Positions 28,401-43,813 of a stretch of 64,000 bases of DNA are shown here, piece after piece (the first letter of the stretch is position 1; each line of letters begins with the position of its first letter). Position numbers and translations under genes: made by a program. The notes under the pieces are model-generated. The model was not told where the DNA came from and did no database searches. It was given only the letters and a program-made list of their open reading frames with translations. Source of the DNA: Siphonodentalium dalli. Its lineage: Eukaryota; Mollusca; Scaphopoda; Gadilida; Siphonodentaliidae. The stretch covers positions 257,899,863-257,963,862 of the forward strand of contig CP136064.1 in assembly GCA_032622095.1 (NCBI GenBank), written 5' to 3'.

Positions 28401-31400
28401 TTTTTTCCATGGATGGGCAATTCTGAAGAAATGTAGGGAGTTACAATTATTCCGCGAAAAAGCGGGCTATCGCTTTAGGTTACACTGGTGTAAATAAGGT
28501 TCCGAGTGACATCTAGCGGATGCGGGAGGAATATATAGGAGAGAATAAAATAGACACTGGGCCCTGATTGGTCAATAGCCTTGTGTGCTTTTCACATAAA
28601 AAAATCATCACACCTCTTCCCTATGATTTCCCATAGGTAAAATAACCATTGGCACAGGAATTAACCCTTTGTAGTGAAGTTTGAATTTTTTGGTGTTGTC
28701 TAAAATATGACTGCATTTTTTTATGCGGTTCTGACACTAGTTACGAAAACATAAGATTTAAAGGCGAATTCCCTGCTAGACAGACATGATTTTTTTGTGT
28801 AAAAAGTTTCCCAAAATGTCAATTTTTCAGATTTAAAGAAAACTTTGGACCCAACATTTATATTGCCAACACTATACGCTAAAACGTTAGCACTGAGGCC
28901 TATGGAAAACATTTACACCAGTGTAACCTAAAGGGAAAAAATAGCTTTTTATCATTTTTGATTCCTGGGAGTCACTTTAAAGCATTTTAATGCATTTTAC
29001 AGAGCCTGGTCTTTCAGTCCAATGAATATCTCATGCTCGATGTGGCTATTCTTGCTGCTGATGCCTTCTTTCACTTACATCAGCCAAAAAAATAGTAAGA
29101 TTTTTCATAAAAAATGACAATTTTTCAAGGTATTTTCAAAAAAATTCAAGGTGGTAATAGTCACATGATAATGCAAATGACCCATAACATGGGCATGTCA
29201 ACGACACATATATCAATTGTTATAAGAACCTAATTTAACAAGTATTTTGGATTTTATAGCCAGTGATATACAGATATATATCATAAAAGTGTGTCATTTC
29301 CACTGGTGGGTATGGTCATTTGAAGGTTAATAGCACTAAAACTTGGACACATTTAAGAAAATGCTTCAGCAATTCAAAGAGAGCATATCTTTATTCAACT
29401 AATTCAATATACACCCACATCCAGTTATCTTGGATCACCCTTGCAGACCTGAAAATGTCATATTTTATTCTTCAATGTGCTGATAAAGTCATGCGCTTGA
29501 TGCTCAGCTGATCAGATCTGGACTCAATGACCTCACATCTCCAGAAGTTCTCTCATGGAAAGAATATTGAACAGTCTTCCATAGCTGATCCAAGTTTGCA
29601 ACACCAGACCCCTAAAACTGAGTGAAAATGGGGCCTGAACATGACTGGTGGTGGAAAATTGTGCTTTTTTGATGAATAATTTGTTAAAGGGGGTGGGGTT
29701 AAATTGTGTGTGATAAATAAAGAACCACAGACGTGATATTGTTTTTGAACACATTTTTTCCATGGATGGGCAATTCTGAAGAAATGTAGGGAGTTACAAT
29801 TATTCCGCGAAAAAGCGGGCTATCGCTTTAGGTTACACTGGTGTAAATAAGGTTCCGAGTGACATCTAGCGGATGCGGGAGGAATATATAGGAGAGAATA
29901 AAATAGACACTGGGCCCTGATTGGTCAATAGCCTTGTGTGCTTTTCACATAAAAAAATCATCACACCTCTTCCCTATGATTTCCCATAGGTAAAATAACC
30001 ATTGGCACAGGAATTAACCCTTTGTAGTGAAGTTTGAATTTTTTGGTGTTGTCTAAAATATGACTGCATTTTTTTATGCGGTTCTGACACTAGTTACGAA
30101 AACATAAGATTTAAAGGCGAATTCCCTGCTAGACAGACATGATTTTTTTGTGTAAAAAGTTTCCCAAAATGTCAATTTTTCAGATTTAAAGAAAACTTTG
30201 GACCCAACATTTATATTGCCAACACTATACGCTAAAACGTTAGCACTGAGGCCTATGGAAAACATTTACACCAGTGTAACCTAAAGGGAAAAAATAGCTT
30301 TTTATCATTTTTGATTCCTGGGAGTCACTTTAAAGCATTTTAATGCATTTTACAGAGCCTGGTCTTTCAGTCCAATGAATATCTCATGCTCGATGTGGCT
30401 ATTCTTGCTGCTGATGCCTTCTTTCACTTACATCAGCCAAAAAAATAGTAAGATTTTTCATAAAAAATGACAATTTTTCAAGGTATTTTCAAAAAATTTC
30501 AAGGTGGTAATAGTCACATGATAATGCAAATGACCCATAACATGGGCATGTCAACGACACATATATCAATTGTTATAAGAACCTAATTTAACAAGTATTT
30601 TGGATTTTATAGCCAGTGATATACAGATATATATCATAAAAGTGAGTCATTTCCACTGGTGGGTATGGTCATTTGAAGGTTAATAGCACTAAAACTTGGA
30701 CACATTTAAGAAAATGCTTCAGCAATTCAAAGAGAGCATATCTTTATTCAACTAATTCAATATACACCCACATCCAGTTATCTTGGATCACCCTTGCAGA
30801 CCTGAAAATGTCATATTTTATTCTTCAATGTGCTGATAAAGTCATGCGCTTGATGCTCAGCTGATCAGATCTGGACTCAATGACCTCACATCTCCAGAAG
30901 TTCTCTCATGGAAAGAATATTGAACAGTCTTCCATAGCTGATCCAAGTTTGCAACACCAGACTCCTAAAACTGAGTGAAAATGGGGCCTGAACATGACTG
31001 GTGGTGGAAAATTGTGCTTTTTTGATGAATAATTTGTTAAAGGGGGTGGGGTTAAATTGTGTGTGATAAATAAAGAACCACAGACGTGATATTGTTTTTG
31101 AACACATTTTTTCCATGGATGGGCAATTCTGAAGAAATGTAGGGAGTTACAATTATTCCGCGAAAAAGCGGGCTATCGCTTTAGGTTACACTGGTGTAAA
31201 TAAGGTTCCGAGTGACATCTAGCGGATGCGGGAGGAATATATAGGAGAGAATAAAATAGACACTGGGCCCTGATTGGTCAATAGCCTTGTGTGCTTTTCA
31301 CATAAAAAAATCATCACACCTCTTCCCTATGATTTCCCATAGGTAAAATAACCATTGGCACAGGAATTAACCCTTTGTAGTGAAGTTTGAATTTTTTGGT

Positions 31401-34400
31401 GTTGTCTAAAATATGACTGCATTTTTTTATGCGGTTCTGACACTAGTTACGAAAACATAAGATTTAAAGGCGAATTCCCTGCTAGACAGACATGATTTTT
31501 TTGTGTAAAAAGTTTCCCAAAATGTCAATTTTTCAGATTTAAAGAAAACTTTGGACCCAACATTTATATTGCCAACACTATACGCTAAAACGTTAGCACT
31601 GAGGCCTATGGAAAACATTTACACCAGTGTAACCTAAAGGGAAAAAATAGCTTTTTATCATTTTTGATTCCTGGGAGTCACTTTAAAGCATTTTAATGCA
31701 TTTTACAGAGCCTGGTCTTTCAGTCCAATGAATATCTCATGCTCGATGTGGCTATTCTTGCTGCTGATGCCTTCTTTCACTTACATCAGCCAAAAAAATA
31801 GTAAGATTTTTCATAAAAAATGACAATTTTTCAAGGTATTTTCAAAAAATTTCAAGGTGGTAATAGTCACATGATAATGCAAATGACCCATAACATGGGC
31901 ATGTCAACGACACATATATCAATTGTTATAAGAACCTAATTTAACAAGTATTTTGGATTTTATAGCCAGTGATATACAGATATATATCATAAAAGTGTGT
32001 CATTTCCACTGGTGGGTATGGTCATTTGAAGGTTAATAGCACTAAAACTTGGACACATTTAAGAAAATGCTTCAGCAATTCAAAGAGAGCATATCTTTAT
32101 TCAACTAATTCAATATACACCCACATCCAGTTATCTTGGATCACCCTTGCAGACCTGAAAATGTCATATTTTATTCTTCAATGTGCTGATAAAGTCATGC
32201 GCTTGATGCTCAGCTGATCAGATCTGGACTCAATGACCTCACATCTCCAGAAGTTCTCTCATGGAAAGAATATTGAACAGTCTTCCATAGCTGATCCAAG
32301 TTTGCAACACCAGACCCCTAAAACTGAGTGAAAATGGGGCCTGAACATGACTGGTGGTGGAAAATTGTGCTTTTTTGATGAATAATTTGTTAAAGGGGGT
32401 GGGGTTAAATTGTGTGTGATAAATAAAGAACCACAGACGTGATATTGTTTTTGAACACATTTTTTCCATGGATGGGCAATTCTGAAGAAATGTAGGGAGT
32501 TACAATTATTCCGCGAAAAAGCGGGCTATCGCTTTAGGTTACACTGGTGTAAATAAGGTTCCGAGTGACATCTAGCGGATGCGGGAGGAATATATAGGAG
32601 AGAATAAAATAGACACTGGGCCCTGATTGGTCAATAGCCTTGTGTGCTTTTCACATAAAAAAATCATCACACCTCTTCCCTATGATTTCCCATAGGTAAA
32701 ATAACCATTGGCACAGGAATTAACCCTTTGTAGTGAAGTTTGAATTTTTTGGTGTTGTCTAAAATATGACTGCATTTTTTTATGCGGTTCTGACACTAGT
32801 TACGAAAACATAAGATTTAAAGGCGAATTCCCTGCTAGACAGACATGATTTTTTTGTGTAAAAAGTTTCCCAAAATGTCAATTTTTCAGATTTAAAGAAA
32901 ACTTTGGACCCAACATTTATATTGCCAACACTATACGCTAAAACGTTAGCACTGAGGCCTATGGAAAACATTTACACCAGTGTAACCTAAAGGGAAAAAA
33001 TAGCTTTTTATCATTTTTGATTCCTGGGAGTCACTTTAAAGCATTTTAATGCATTTTACAGAGCCTGGTCTTTCAGTCCAATGAATATCTCATGCTCGAT
33101 GTGGCTATTCTTGCTGCTGATGCCTTCTTTCACTTACATCAGCCAAAAAAATAGTAAGATTTTTCATAAAAAATGACAATTTTTCAAGGTATTTTCAAAA
33201 AATTTCAAGGTGGTAATAGTCACATGATAATGCAAATGACCCATAACATGGGCATGTCAACGACACATATATCAATTGTTATAAGAACCTAATTTAACAA
33301 GTATTTTGGATTTTATAGCCAGTGATATACAGATATATATCATAAAAGTGTGTCATTTCCACTGGTGGGTATGGTCATTTGAAGGTTAATAGCACTAAAA
33401 CTTGGACACATTTAAGAAAATGCTTCAGCAATTCAAAGAGAGCATATCTTTATTCAACTAATTCAATATACACCCACATCCAGTTATCTTGGATCACCCT
33501 TGCAGACCTGAAAATGTCATATTTTATTCTTCAATGTGCTGATAAAGTCATGCGCTTGATGCTCAGCTGATCAGATCTGGACTCAATGACCTCACATCTC
33601 CAGAAGTTCTCTCATGGAAAGAATATTGAACAGTCTTCCATAGCTGATCCAAGTTTGCAACACCAGACCCCTAAAACTGAGTGAAAATGGGGCCTGAACA
33701 TGACTGGTGGTGGAAAATTGTGCTTTTTTGATGAATAATTTGTTAAAGGGGGTGGGGTTAAATTGTGTGTGATAAATAAAGAACCACAGACGTGATATTG
33801 TTTTTGAACACATTTTTTCCATGGATGGGCAATTCTGAAGAAATGTAGGGAGTTACAATTATTCCGCGAAAAAGCGGGCTATCGCTTTAGGTTACACTGG
33901 TGTAAATAAGGTTCCGAGTGACATCTAGCGGATGCGGGAGGAATATATAGGAGAGAATAAAATAGACACTGGGCCCTGATTGGTCAATAGCCTTGTGTGC
34001 TTTTCACATAAAAAAATCATCACACCTCTTCCCTATGATTTCCCATAGGTAAAATAACCATTGGCACAGGAATTAACCCTTTGTAGTGAAGTTTGAATTT
34101 TTTGGTGTTGTCTAAAATATGACTGCATTTTTTTATGCGGTTCTGACACTAGTTACGAAAACATAAGATTTAAAGGCGAATTCCCTGCTAGACAGACATG
34201 ATTTTTTTGTGTAAAAAGTTTCCCAAAATGTCAATTTTTCAGATTTAAAGAAAACTTTGGACCCAACATTTATATTGCCAACACTATACGCTAAAACGTT
34301 AGCACTGAGGCCTATGGAAAACATTTACACCAGTGTAACCTAAAGGGAAAAAATAGCTTTTTATCATTTTTGATTCCTGGGAGTCACTTTAAAGCATTTT

Positions 34401-37400
34401 AATGCATTTTACAGAGCCTGGTCTTTCAGTCCAATGAATATCTCATGCTCGATGTGGCTATTCTTGCTGCTGATGCCTTCTTTCACTTACATCAGCCAAA
34501 AAAATAGTAAGATTTTTCATAAAAAATGACAATTTTTCAAGGTATTTTCAAAAAATTTCAAGGTGGTAATAGTCACATGATAATGCAAATGACCCATAAC
34601 ATGGGCATGTCAACGACACATATATCAATTGTTATAAGAACCTAATTTAACAAGTATTTTGGATTTTATAGCCAGTGATATACAGATATATATCATAAAA
34701 GTGAGTCATTTCCACTGGTGGGTATGGTCATTTGAAGGTTAATAGCACTAAAACTTGGACACATTTAAGAAAATGCTTCAGCAATTCAAAGAGAGCATAT
34801 CTTTATTCAACTAATTCAATATACACCCACATCCAGTTATCTTGGATCACCCTTGCAGACCTGAAAATGTCATATTTTATTCTTCAATGTGCTGATAAAG
34901 TCATGCGCTTGATGCTCAGCTGATCAGATCTGGACTCAATGACCTCACATCTCCAGAAGTTCTCTCATGGAAAGAATATTGAACAGTCTTCCATAGCTGA
35001 TCCAAGTTTGCAACACCAGACTCCTAAAACTGAGTGAAAATGGGGCCTGAACATGACTGGTGGTGGAAAATTGTGCTTTTTTGATGAATAATTTGTTAAA
35101 GGGGGTGGGGTTAAATTGTGTGTGATAAATAAAGAACCACAGACGTGATATTGTTTTTGAACACATTTTTTCCATGGATGGGCAATTCTGAAGAAATGTA
35201 GGGAGTTACAATTATTCCGCGAAAAAGCGGGCTATCGCTTTAGGTTACACTGGTGTAAATAAGGTTCCGAGTGACATCTAGCGGATGCGGGAGGAATATA
35301 TAGGAGAGAATAAAATAGACACTGGGCCCTGATTGGTCAATAGCCTTGTGTGCTTTTCACATAAAAAAATCATCACACCTCTTCCCTATGATTTCCCATA
35401 GGTAAAATAACCATTGGCACAGGAATTAACCCTTTGTAGTGAAGTTTGAATTTTTTGGTGTTGTCTAAAATATGACTGCATTTTTTTATGCGGTTCTGAC
35501 ACTAGTTACGAAAACATAAGATTTAAAGGCGAATTCCCTGCTAGACAGACATGATTTTTTTGTGTAAAAAGTTTCCCAAAATGTCAATTTTTCAGATTTA
35601 AAGAAAACTTTGGACCCAACATTTATATTGCCAACACTATACGCTAAAACGTTAGCACTGAGGCCTATGGAAAACATTTACACCAGTGTAACCTAAAGGG
35701 AAAAAATAGCTTTTTATCATTTTTGATTCCTGGGAGTCACTTTAAAGCATTTTAATGCATTTTACAGAGCCTGGTCTTTCAGTCCAATGAATATCTCATG
35801 CTCGATGTGGCTATTCTTGCTGCTGATGCCTTCTTTCACTTACATCAGCCAAAAAAATAGTAAGATTTTTCATAAAAAATGACAATTTTTCAAGGTATTT
35901 TCAAAAAATTTCAAGGTGGTAATAGTCACATGATAATGCAAATGACCCATAACATGGGCATGTCAACGACACATATATCAATTGTTATAAGAACCTAATT
36001 TAACAAGTATTTTGGATTTTATAGCCAGTGATATACAGATATATATCATAAAAGTGTGTCATTTCCACTGGTGGGTATGGTCATTTGAAGGTTAATAGCA
36101 CTAAAACTTGGACACATTTAAGAAAATGCTTCAGCAATTCAAAGAGAGCATATCTTTATTCAACTAATTCAATATACACCCACATCCAGTTATCTTGGAT
36201 CACCCTTGCAGACCTGAAAATGTCATATTTTATTCTTCAATGTGCTGATAAAGTCATGCGCTTGATGCTCAGCTGATCAGATCTGGACTCAATGACCTCA
36301 CATCTCCAGAAGTTCTCTCATGGAAAGAATATTGAACAGTCTTCCATAGCTGATCCAAGTTTGCAACACCAGACCCCTAAAACTGAGTGAAAATGGGGCC
36401 TGAACATGACTGGTGGTGGAAAATTGTGCTTTTTTGATGAATAATTTGTTAAAGGGGGTGGGGTTAAATTGTGTGTGATAAATAAAGAACCACAGACGTG
36501 ATATTGTTTTTGAACACATTTTTTCCATGGATGGGCAATTCTGAAGAAATGTAGGGAGTTACAATTATTCCGCGAAAAAGCGGGCTATCGCTTTAGGTTA
36601 CACTGGTGTAAATAAGGTTCCGAGTGACATCTAGCGGATGCGGGAGGAATATATAGGAGAGAATAAAATAGACACTGGGCCCTGATTGGTCAATAGCCTT
36701 GTGTGCTTTTCACATAAAAAAATCATCACACCTCTTCCCTATGATTTCCCATAGGTAAAATAACCATTGGCACAGGAATTAACCCTTTGTAGTGAAGTTT
36801 GAATTTTTTGGTGTTGTCTAAAATATGACTGCATTTTTTTATGCGGTTCTGACACTAGTTACGAAAACATAAGATTTAAAGGCGAATTCCCTGCTAGACA
36901 GACATGATTTTTTTGTGTAAAAAGTTTCCCAAAATGTCAATTTTTCAGATTTAAAGAAAACTTTGGACCCAACATTTATATTGCCAACACTATACGCTAA
37001 AACGTTAGCACTGAGGCCTATGGAAAACATTTACACCAGTGTAACCTAAAGGGAAAAAATAGCTTTTTATCATTTTTGATTCCTGGGAGTCACTTTAAAG
37101 CATTTTAATGCATTTTACAGAGCCTGGTCTTTCAGTCCAATGAATATCTCATGCTCGATGTGGCTATTCTTGCTGCTGATGCCTTCTTTCACTTACATCA
37201 GCCAAAAAAATAGTAAGATTTTTCATAAAAAATGACAATTTTTCAAGGTATTTTCAAAAAATTTCAAGGTGGTAATAGTCACATGATAATGCAAATGACC
37301 CATAACATGGGCATGTCAACGACACATATATCAATTGTTATAAGAACCTAATTTAACAAGTATTTTGGATTTTATAGCCAGTGATATACAGATATATATC

Positions 37401-40400
37401 ATAAAAGTGAGTCATTTCCACTGGTGGGTATGGTCATTTGAAGGTTAATAGCACTAAAACTTGGACACATTTAAGAAAATGCTTCAGCAATTCAAAGAGA
37501 GCATATCTTTATTCAACTAATTCAATATACACCCACATCCAGTTATCTTGGATCACCCTTGCAGACCTGAAAATGTCATATTTTATTCTTCAATGTGCTG
37601 ATAAAGTCATGCGCTTGATGCTCAGCTGATCAGATCTGGACTCAATGACCTCACATCTCCAGAAGTTCTCTCATGGAAAGAATATTGAACAGTCTTCCAT
37701 AGCTGATCCAAGTTTGCAACACCAGACTCCTAAAACTGAGTGAAAATGGGGCCTGAACATGACTGGTGGTGGAAAATTGTGCTTTTTTGATGAATAATTT
37801 GTTAAAGGGGGTGGGGTTAAATTGTGTGTGATAAATAAAGAACCACAGACGTGATATTGTTTTTGAACACATTTTTTCCATGGATGGGCAATTCTGAAGA
37901 AATGTAGGGAGTTACAATTATTCCGCGAAAAAGCGGGCTATCGCTTTAGGTTACACTGGTGTAAATAAGGTTCCGAGTGACATCTAGCGGATGCGGGAGG
38001 AATATATAGGAGAGAATAAAATAGACACTGGGCCCTGATTGGTCAATAGCCTTGTGTGCTTTTCACATAAAAAAATCATCACACCTCTTCCCTATGATTT
38101 CCCATAGGTAAAATAACCATTGGCACAGGAATTAACCCTTTGTAGTGAAGTTTGAATTTTTTGGTGTTGTCTAAAATATGACTGCATTTTTTTATGCGGT
38201 TCTGACACTAGTTACGAAAACATAAGATTTAAAGGCGAATTCCCTGCTAGACAGACATGATTTTTTTGTGTAAAAAGTTTCCCAAAATGTCAATTTTTCA
38301 GATTTAAAGAAAACTTTGGACCCAACATTTATATTGCCAACACTATACGCTAAAACGTTAGCACTGAGGCCTATGGAAAACATTTACACCAGTGTAACCT
38401 AAAGGGAAAAAATAGCTTTTTATCATTTTTGATTCCTGGGAGTCACTTTAAAGCATTTTAATGCATTTTACAGAGCCTGGTCTTTCAGTCCAATGAATAT
38501 CTCATGCTCGATGTGGCTATTCTTGCTGCTGATGCCTTCTTTCACTTACATCAGCCAAAAAAATAGTAAGATTTTTCATAAAAAATGACAATTTTTCAAG
38601 GTATTTTCAAAAAATTTCAAGGTGGTAATAGTCACATGATAATGCAAATGACCCATAACATGGGCATGTCAACGACACATATATCAATTGTTATAAGAAC
38701 CTAATTTAACAAGTATTTTGGATTTTATAGCCAGTGATATACAGATATATATCATAAAAGTGTGTCATTTCCACTGGTGGGTATGGTCATTTGAAGGTTA
38801 ATAGCACTAAAACTTGGACACATTTAAGAAAATGCTTCAGCAATTCAAAGAGAGCATATCTTTATTCAACTAATTCAATATACACCCACATCCAGTTATC
38901 TTGGATCACCCTTGCAGACCTGAAAATGTCATATTTTATTCTTCAATGTGCTGATAAAGTCATGCGCTTGATGCTCAGCTGATCAGATCTGGACTCAATG
39001 ACCTCACATCTCCAGAAGTTCTCTCATGGAAAGAATATTGAACAGTCTTCCATAGCTGATCCAAGTTTGCAACACCAGACCCCTAAAACTGAGTGAAAAT
39101 GGGGCCTGAACATGACTGGTGGTGGAAAATTGTGCTTTTTTGATGAATAATTTGTTAAAGGGGGTGGGGTTAAATTGTGTGTGATAAATAAAGAACCACA
39201 GACGTGATATTGTTTTTGAACACATTTTTTCCATGGATGGGCAATTCTGAAGAAATGTAGGGAGTTACAATTATTCCGCGAAAAAGCGGGCTATCGCTTT
39301 AGGTTACACTGGTGTAAATAAGGTTCCGAGTGACATCTAGCGGATGCGGGAGGAATATATAGGAGAGAATAAAATAGACACTGGGCCCTGATTGGTCAAT
39401 AGCCTTGTGTGCTTTTCACATAAAAAAATCATCACACCTCTTCCCTATGATTTCCCATAGGTAAAATAACCATTGGCACAGGAATTAACCCTTTGTAGTG
39501 AAGTTTGAATTTTTTGGTGTTGTCTAAAATATGACTGCATTTTTTTATGCGGTTCTGACACTAGTTACGAAAACATAAGATTTAAAGGCGAATTCCCTGC
39601 TAGACAGACATGATTTTTTTGTGTAAAAAGTTTCCCAAAATGTCAATTTTTCAGATTTAAAGAAAACTTTGGACCCAACATTTATATTGCCAACACTATA
39701 CGCTAAAACGTTAGCACTGAGGCCTATGGAAAACATTTACACCAGTGTAACCTAAAGGGAAAAAATAGCTTTTTATCATTTTTGATTCCTGGGAGTCACT
39801 TTAAAGCATTTTAATGCATTTTACAGAGCCTGGTCTTTCAGTCCAATGAATATCTCATGCTCGATGTGGCTATTCTTGCTGCTGATGCCTTCTTTCACTT
39901 ACATCAGCCAAAAAAATAGTAAGATTTTTCATAAAAAATGACAATTTTTCAAGGTATTTTCAAAAAATTTCAAGGTGGTAATAGTCACATGATAATGCAA
40001 ATGACCCATAACATGGGCATGTCAACGACACATATATCAATTGTTATAAGAACCTAATTTAACAAGTATTTTGGATTTTATAGCCAGTGATATACAGATA
40101 TATATCATAAAAGTGAGTCATTTCCACTGGTGGGTATGGTCATTTGAAGGTTAATAGCACTAAAACTTGGACACATTTAAGAAAATGCTTCAGCAATTCA
40201 AAGAGAGCATATCTTTATTCAACTAATTCAATATACACCCACATCCAGTTATCTTGGATCACCCTTGCAGACCTGAAAATGTCATATTTTATTCTTCAAT
40301 GTGCTGATAAAGTCATGCGCTTGATGCTCAGCTGATCAGATCTGGACTCAATGACCTCACATCTCCAGAAGTTCTCTCATGGAAAGAATATTGAACAGTC

Positions 40401-43400
40401 TTCCATAGCTGATCCAAGTTTGCAACACCAGACTCCTAAAACTGAGTGAAAATGGGGCCTGAACATGACTGGTGGTGGAAAATTGTGCTTTTTTGATGAA
40501 TAATTTGTTAAAGGGGGTGGGGTTAAATTGTGTGTGATAAATAAAGAACCACAGACGTGATATTGTTTTTGAACACATTTTTTCCATGGATGGGCAATTC
40601 TGAAGAAATGTAGGGAGTTACAATTATTCCGCGAAAAAGCGGGCTATCGCTTTAGGTTACACTGGTGTAAATAAGGTTCCGAGTGACATCTAGCGGATGC
40701 GGGAGGAATATATAGGAGAGAATAAAATAGACACTGGGCCCTGATTGGTCAATAGCCTTGTGTGCTTTTCACATAAAAAAATCATCACACCTCTTCCCTA
40801 TGATTTCCCATAGGTAAAATAACCATTGGCACAGGAATTAACCCTTTGTAGTGAAGTTTGAATTTTTTGGTGTTGTCTAAAATATGACTGCATTTTTTTA
40901 TGCGGTTCTGACACTAGTTACGAAAACATAAGATTTAAAGGCGAATTCCCTGCTAGACAGACATGATTTTTTTGTGTAAAAAGTTTCCCAAAATGTCAAT
41001 TTTTCAGATTTAAAGAAAACTTTGGACCCAACATTTATATTGCCAACACTATACGCTAAAACGTTAGCACTGAGGCCTATGGAAAACATTTACACCAGTG
41101 TAACCTAAAGGGAAAAAATAGCTTTTTATCATTTTTGATTCCTGGGAGTCACTTTAAAGCATTTTAATGCATTTTACAGAGCCTGGTCTTTCAGTCCAAT
41201 GAATATCTCATGCTCGATGTGGCTATTCTTGCTGCTGATGCCTTCTTTCACTTACATCAGCCAAAAAAATAGTAAGATTTTTCATAAAAAATGACAATTT
41301 TTCAAGGTATTTTCAAAAAATTTCAAGGTGGTAATAGTCACATGATAATGCAAATGACCCATAACATGGGCATGTCAACGACACATATATCAATTGTTAT
41401 AAGAACCTAATTTAACAAGTATTTTGGATTTTATAGCCAGTGATATACAGATATATATCATAAAAGTGTGTCATTTCCACTGGTGGGTATGGTCATTTGA
41501 AGGTTAATAGCACTAAAACTTGGACACATTTAAGAAAATGCTTCAGCAATTCAAAGAGAGCATATCTTTATTCAACTAATTCAATATACACCCACATCCA
41601 GTTATCTTGGATCACCCTTGCAGACCTGAAAATGTCATATTTTATTCTTCAATGTGCTGATAAAGTCATGCGCTTGATGCTCAGCTGATCAGATCTGGAC
41701 TCAATGACCTCACATCTCCAGAAGTTCTCTCATGGAAAGAATATTGAACAGTCTTCCATAGCTGATCCAAGTTTGCAACACCAGACCCCTAAAACTGAGT
41801 GAAAATGGGGCCTGAACATGACTGGTGGTGGAAAATTGTGCTTTTTTGATGAATAATTTGTTAAAGGGGGTGGGGTTAAATTGTGTGTGATAAATAAAGA
41901 ACCACAGACGTGATATTGTTTTTGAACACATTTTTTCCATGGATGGGCAATTCTGAAGAAATGTAGGGAGTTACAATTATTCCGCGAAAAAGCGGGCTAT
42001 CGCTTTAGGTTACACTGGTGTAAATAAGGTTCCGAGTGACATCTAGCGGATGCGGGAGGAATATATAGGAGAGAATAAAATAGACACTGGGCCCTGATTG
42101 GTCAATAGCCTTGTGTGCTTTTCACATAAAAAAATCATCACACCTCTTCCCTATGATTTCCCATAGGTAAAATAACCATTGGCACAGGAATTAACCCTTT
42201 GTAGTGAAGTTTGAATTTTTTGGTGTTGTCTAAAATATGACTGCATTTTTTTATGCGGTTCTGACACTAGTTACGAAAACATAAGATTTAAAGGCGAATT
42301 CCCTGCTAGACAGACATGATTTTTTTGTGTAAAAAGTTTCCCAAAATGTCAATTTTTCAGATTTAAAGAAAACTTTGGACCCAACATTTATATTGCCAAC
42401 ACTATACGCTAAAACGTTAGCACTGAGGCCTATGGAAAACATTTACACCAGTGTAACCTAAAGGGAAAAAATAGCTTTTTATCATTTTTGATTCCTGGGA
42501 GTCACTTTAAAGCATTTTAATGCATTTTACAGAGCCTGGTCTTTCAGTCCAATGAATATCTCATGCTCGATGTGGCTATTCTTGCTGCTGATGCCTTCTT
42601 TCACTTACATCAGCCAAAAAAATAGTAAGATTTTTCATAAAAAATGACAATTTTTCAAGGTATTTTCAAAAAATTTCAAGGTGGTAATAGTCACATGATA
42701 ATGCAAATGACCCATAACATGGGCATGTCAACGACACATATATCAATTGTTATAAGAACCTAATTTAACAAGTATTTTGGATTTTATAGCCAGTGATATA
42801 CAGATATATATCATAAAAGTGAGTCATTTCCACTGGTGGGTATGGTCATTTGAAGGTTAATAGCACTAAAACTTGGACACATTTAAGAAAATGCTTCAGC
42901 AATTCAAAGAGAGCATATCTTTATTCAACTAATTCAATATACACCCACATCCAGTTATCTTGGATCACCCTTGCAGACCTGAAAATGTCATATTTTATTC
43001 TTCAATGTGCTGATAAAGTCATGCGCTTGATGCTCAGCTGATCAGATCTGGACTCAATGACCTCACATCTCCAGAAGTTCTCTCATGGAAAGAATATTGA
43101 ACAGTCTTCCATAGCTGATCCAAGTTTGCAACACCAGACCCCTAAAACTGAGTGAAAATGGGGCCTGAACATGACTGGTGGTGGAAAATTGTGCTTTTTT
43201 GATGAATAATTTGTTAAAGGGGGTGGGGTTAAATTGTGTGTGATAAATAAAGAACCACAGACGTGATATTGTTTTTGAACACATTTTTTCCATGGATGGG
43301 CAATTCTGAAGAAATGTAGGGAGTTACAATTATTCCGCGAAAAAGCGGGCTATCGCTTTAGGTTACACTGGTGTAAATAAGGTTCCGAGTGACATCTAGC

Positions 43401-43813
43401 GGATGCGGGAGGAATATATAGGAGAGAATAAAATAGACACTGGGCCCTGATTGGTCAATAGCCTTGTGTGCTTTTCACATAAAAAAATCATCACACCTCT
43501 TCCCTATGATTTCCCATAGGTAAAATAACCATTGGCACAGGAATTAACCCTTTGTAGTGAAGTTTGAATTTTTTGGTGTTGTCTAAAATATGACTGCATT
43601 TTTTTATGCGGTTCTGACACTAGTTACGAAAACATAAGATTTAAAGGCGAATTCCCTGCTAGACAGACATGATTTTTTTGTGTAAAAAGTTTCCCAAAAT
43701 GTCAATTTTTCAGATTTAAAGAAAACTTTGGACCCAACATTTATATTGCCAACACTATACGCTAAAACGTTAGCACTGAGGCCTATGGAAAACATTTACA
43801 CCAGTGTAACCTA
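25454..43813. repeat. Satellite array B: 13.6 tandem copies of an exact 1353-bp unit
   Basis: Units starting at cagatctggactca lie at 25454, 26807, 28160, 29513, 30866, 32219, 33572, 34925, 36278, 37631, 38984, 40337, 41690 and 43043, each exactly 1353 bp after the last. No net indel is visible across 18 kb. Only scattered SNPs distinguish copies, for example offset 98 (C/T), offset 1133 (A/T) and offset 1210 (A in the first two units, G afterwards). The sequence is unrelated by eye to array A. Each unit is built as about 313 bp of flank, a 461-bp inverted-repeat segment, and about 579 bp of flank. Short frames (76 and 63 codons on minus, 63 on plus) recur in each unit but match no family I recognise. 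The final unit is cut after 771 bp. Confidence 0.97.
25767..26227. mobile_element. MITE-like segment with perfect 23-bp terminal inverted repeats, one per array B unit
   Basis: The left end (25767-25789, ctttaggttacactgg...) is the exact reverse complement of the right end (26205-26227). Each end holds its own small palindrome, TTACAC-TG-GTGTAA. The 461-bp interior has a 63-codon ATG-started frame on the minus strand ending near the left half, with no transposase motif. The segment recurs every 1353 bp through array B and is truncated at 43813. No clear target-site duplication is visible. Known MITEs have this architecture; calling it mobile is an inference because all copies here were amplified with the satellite. 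Confidence 0.6.
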
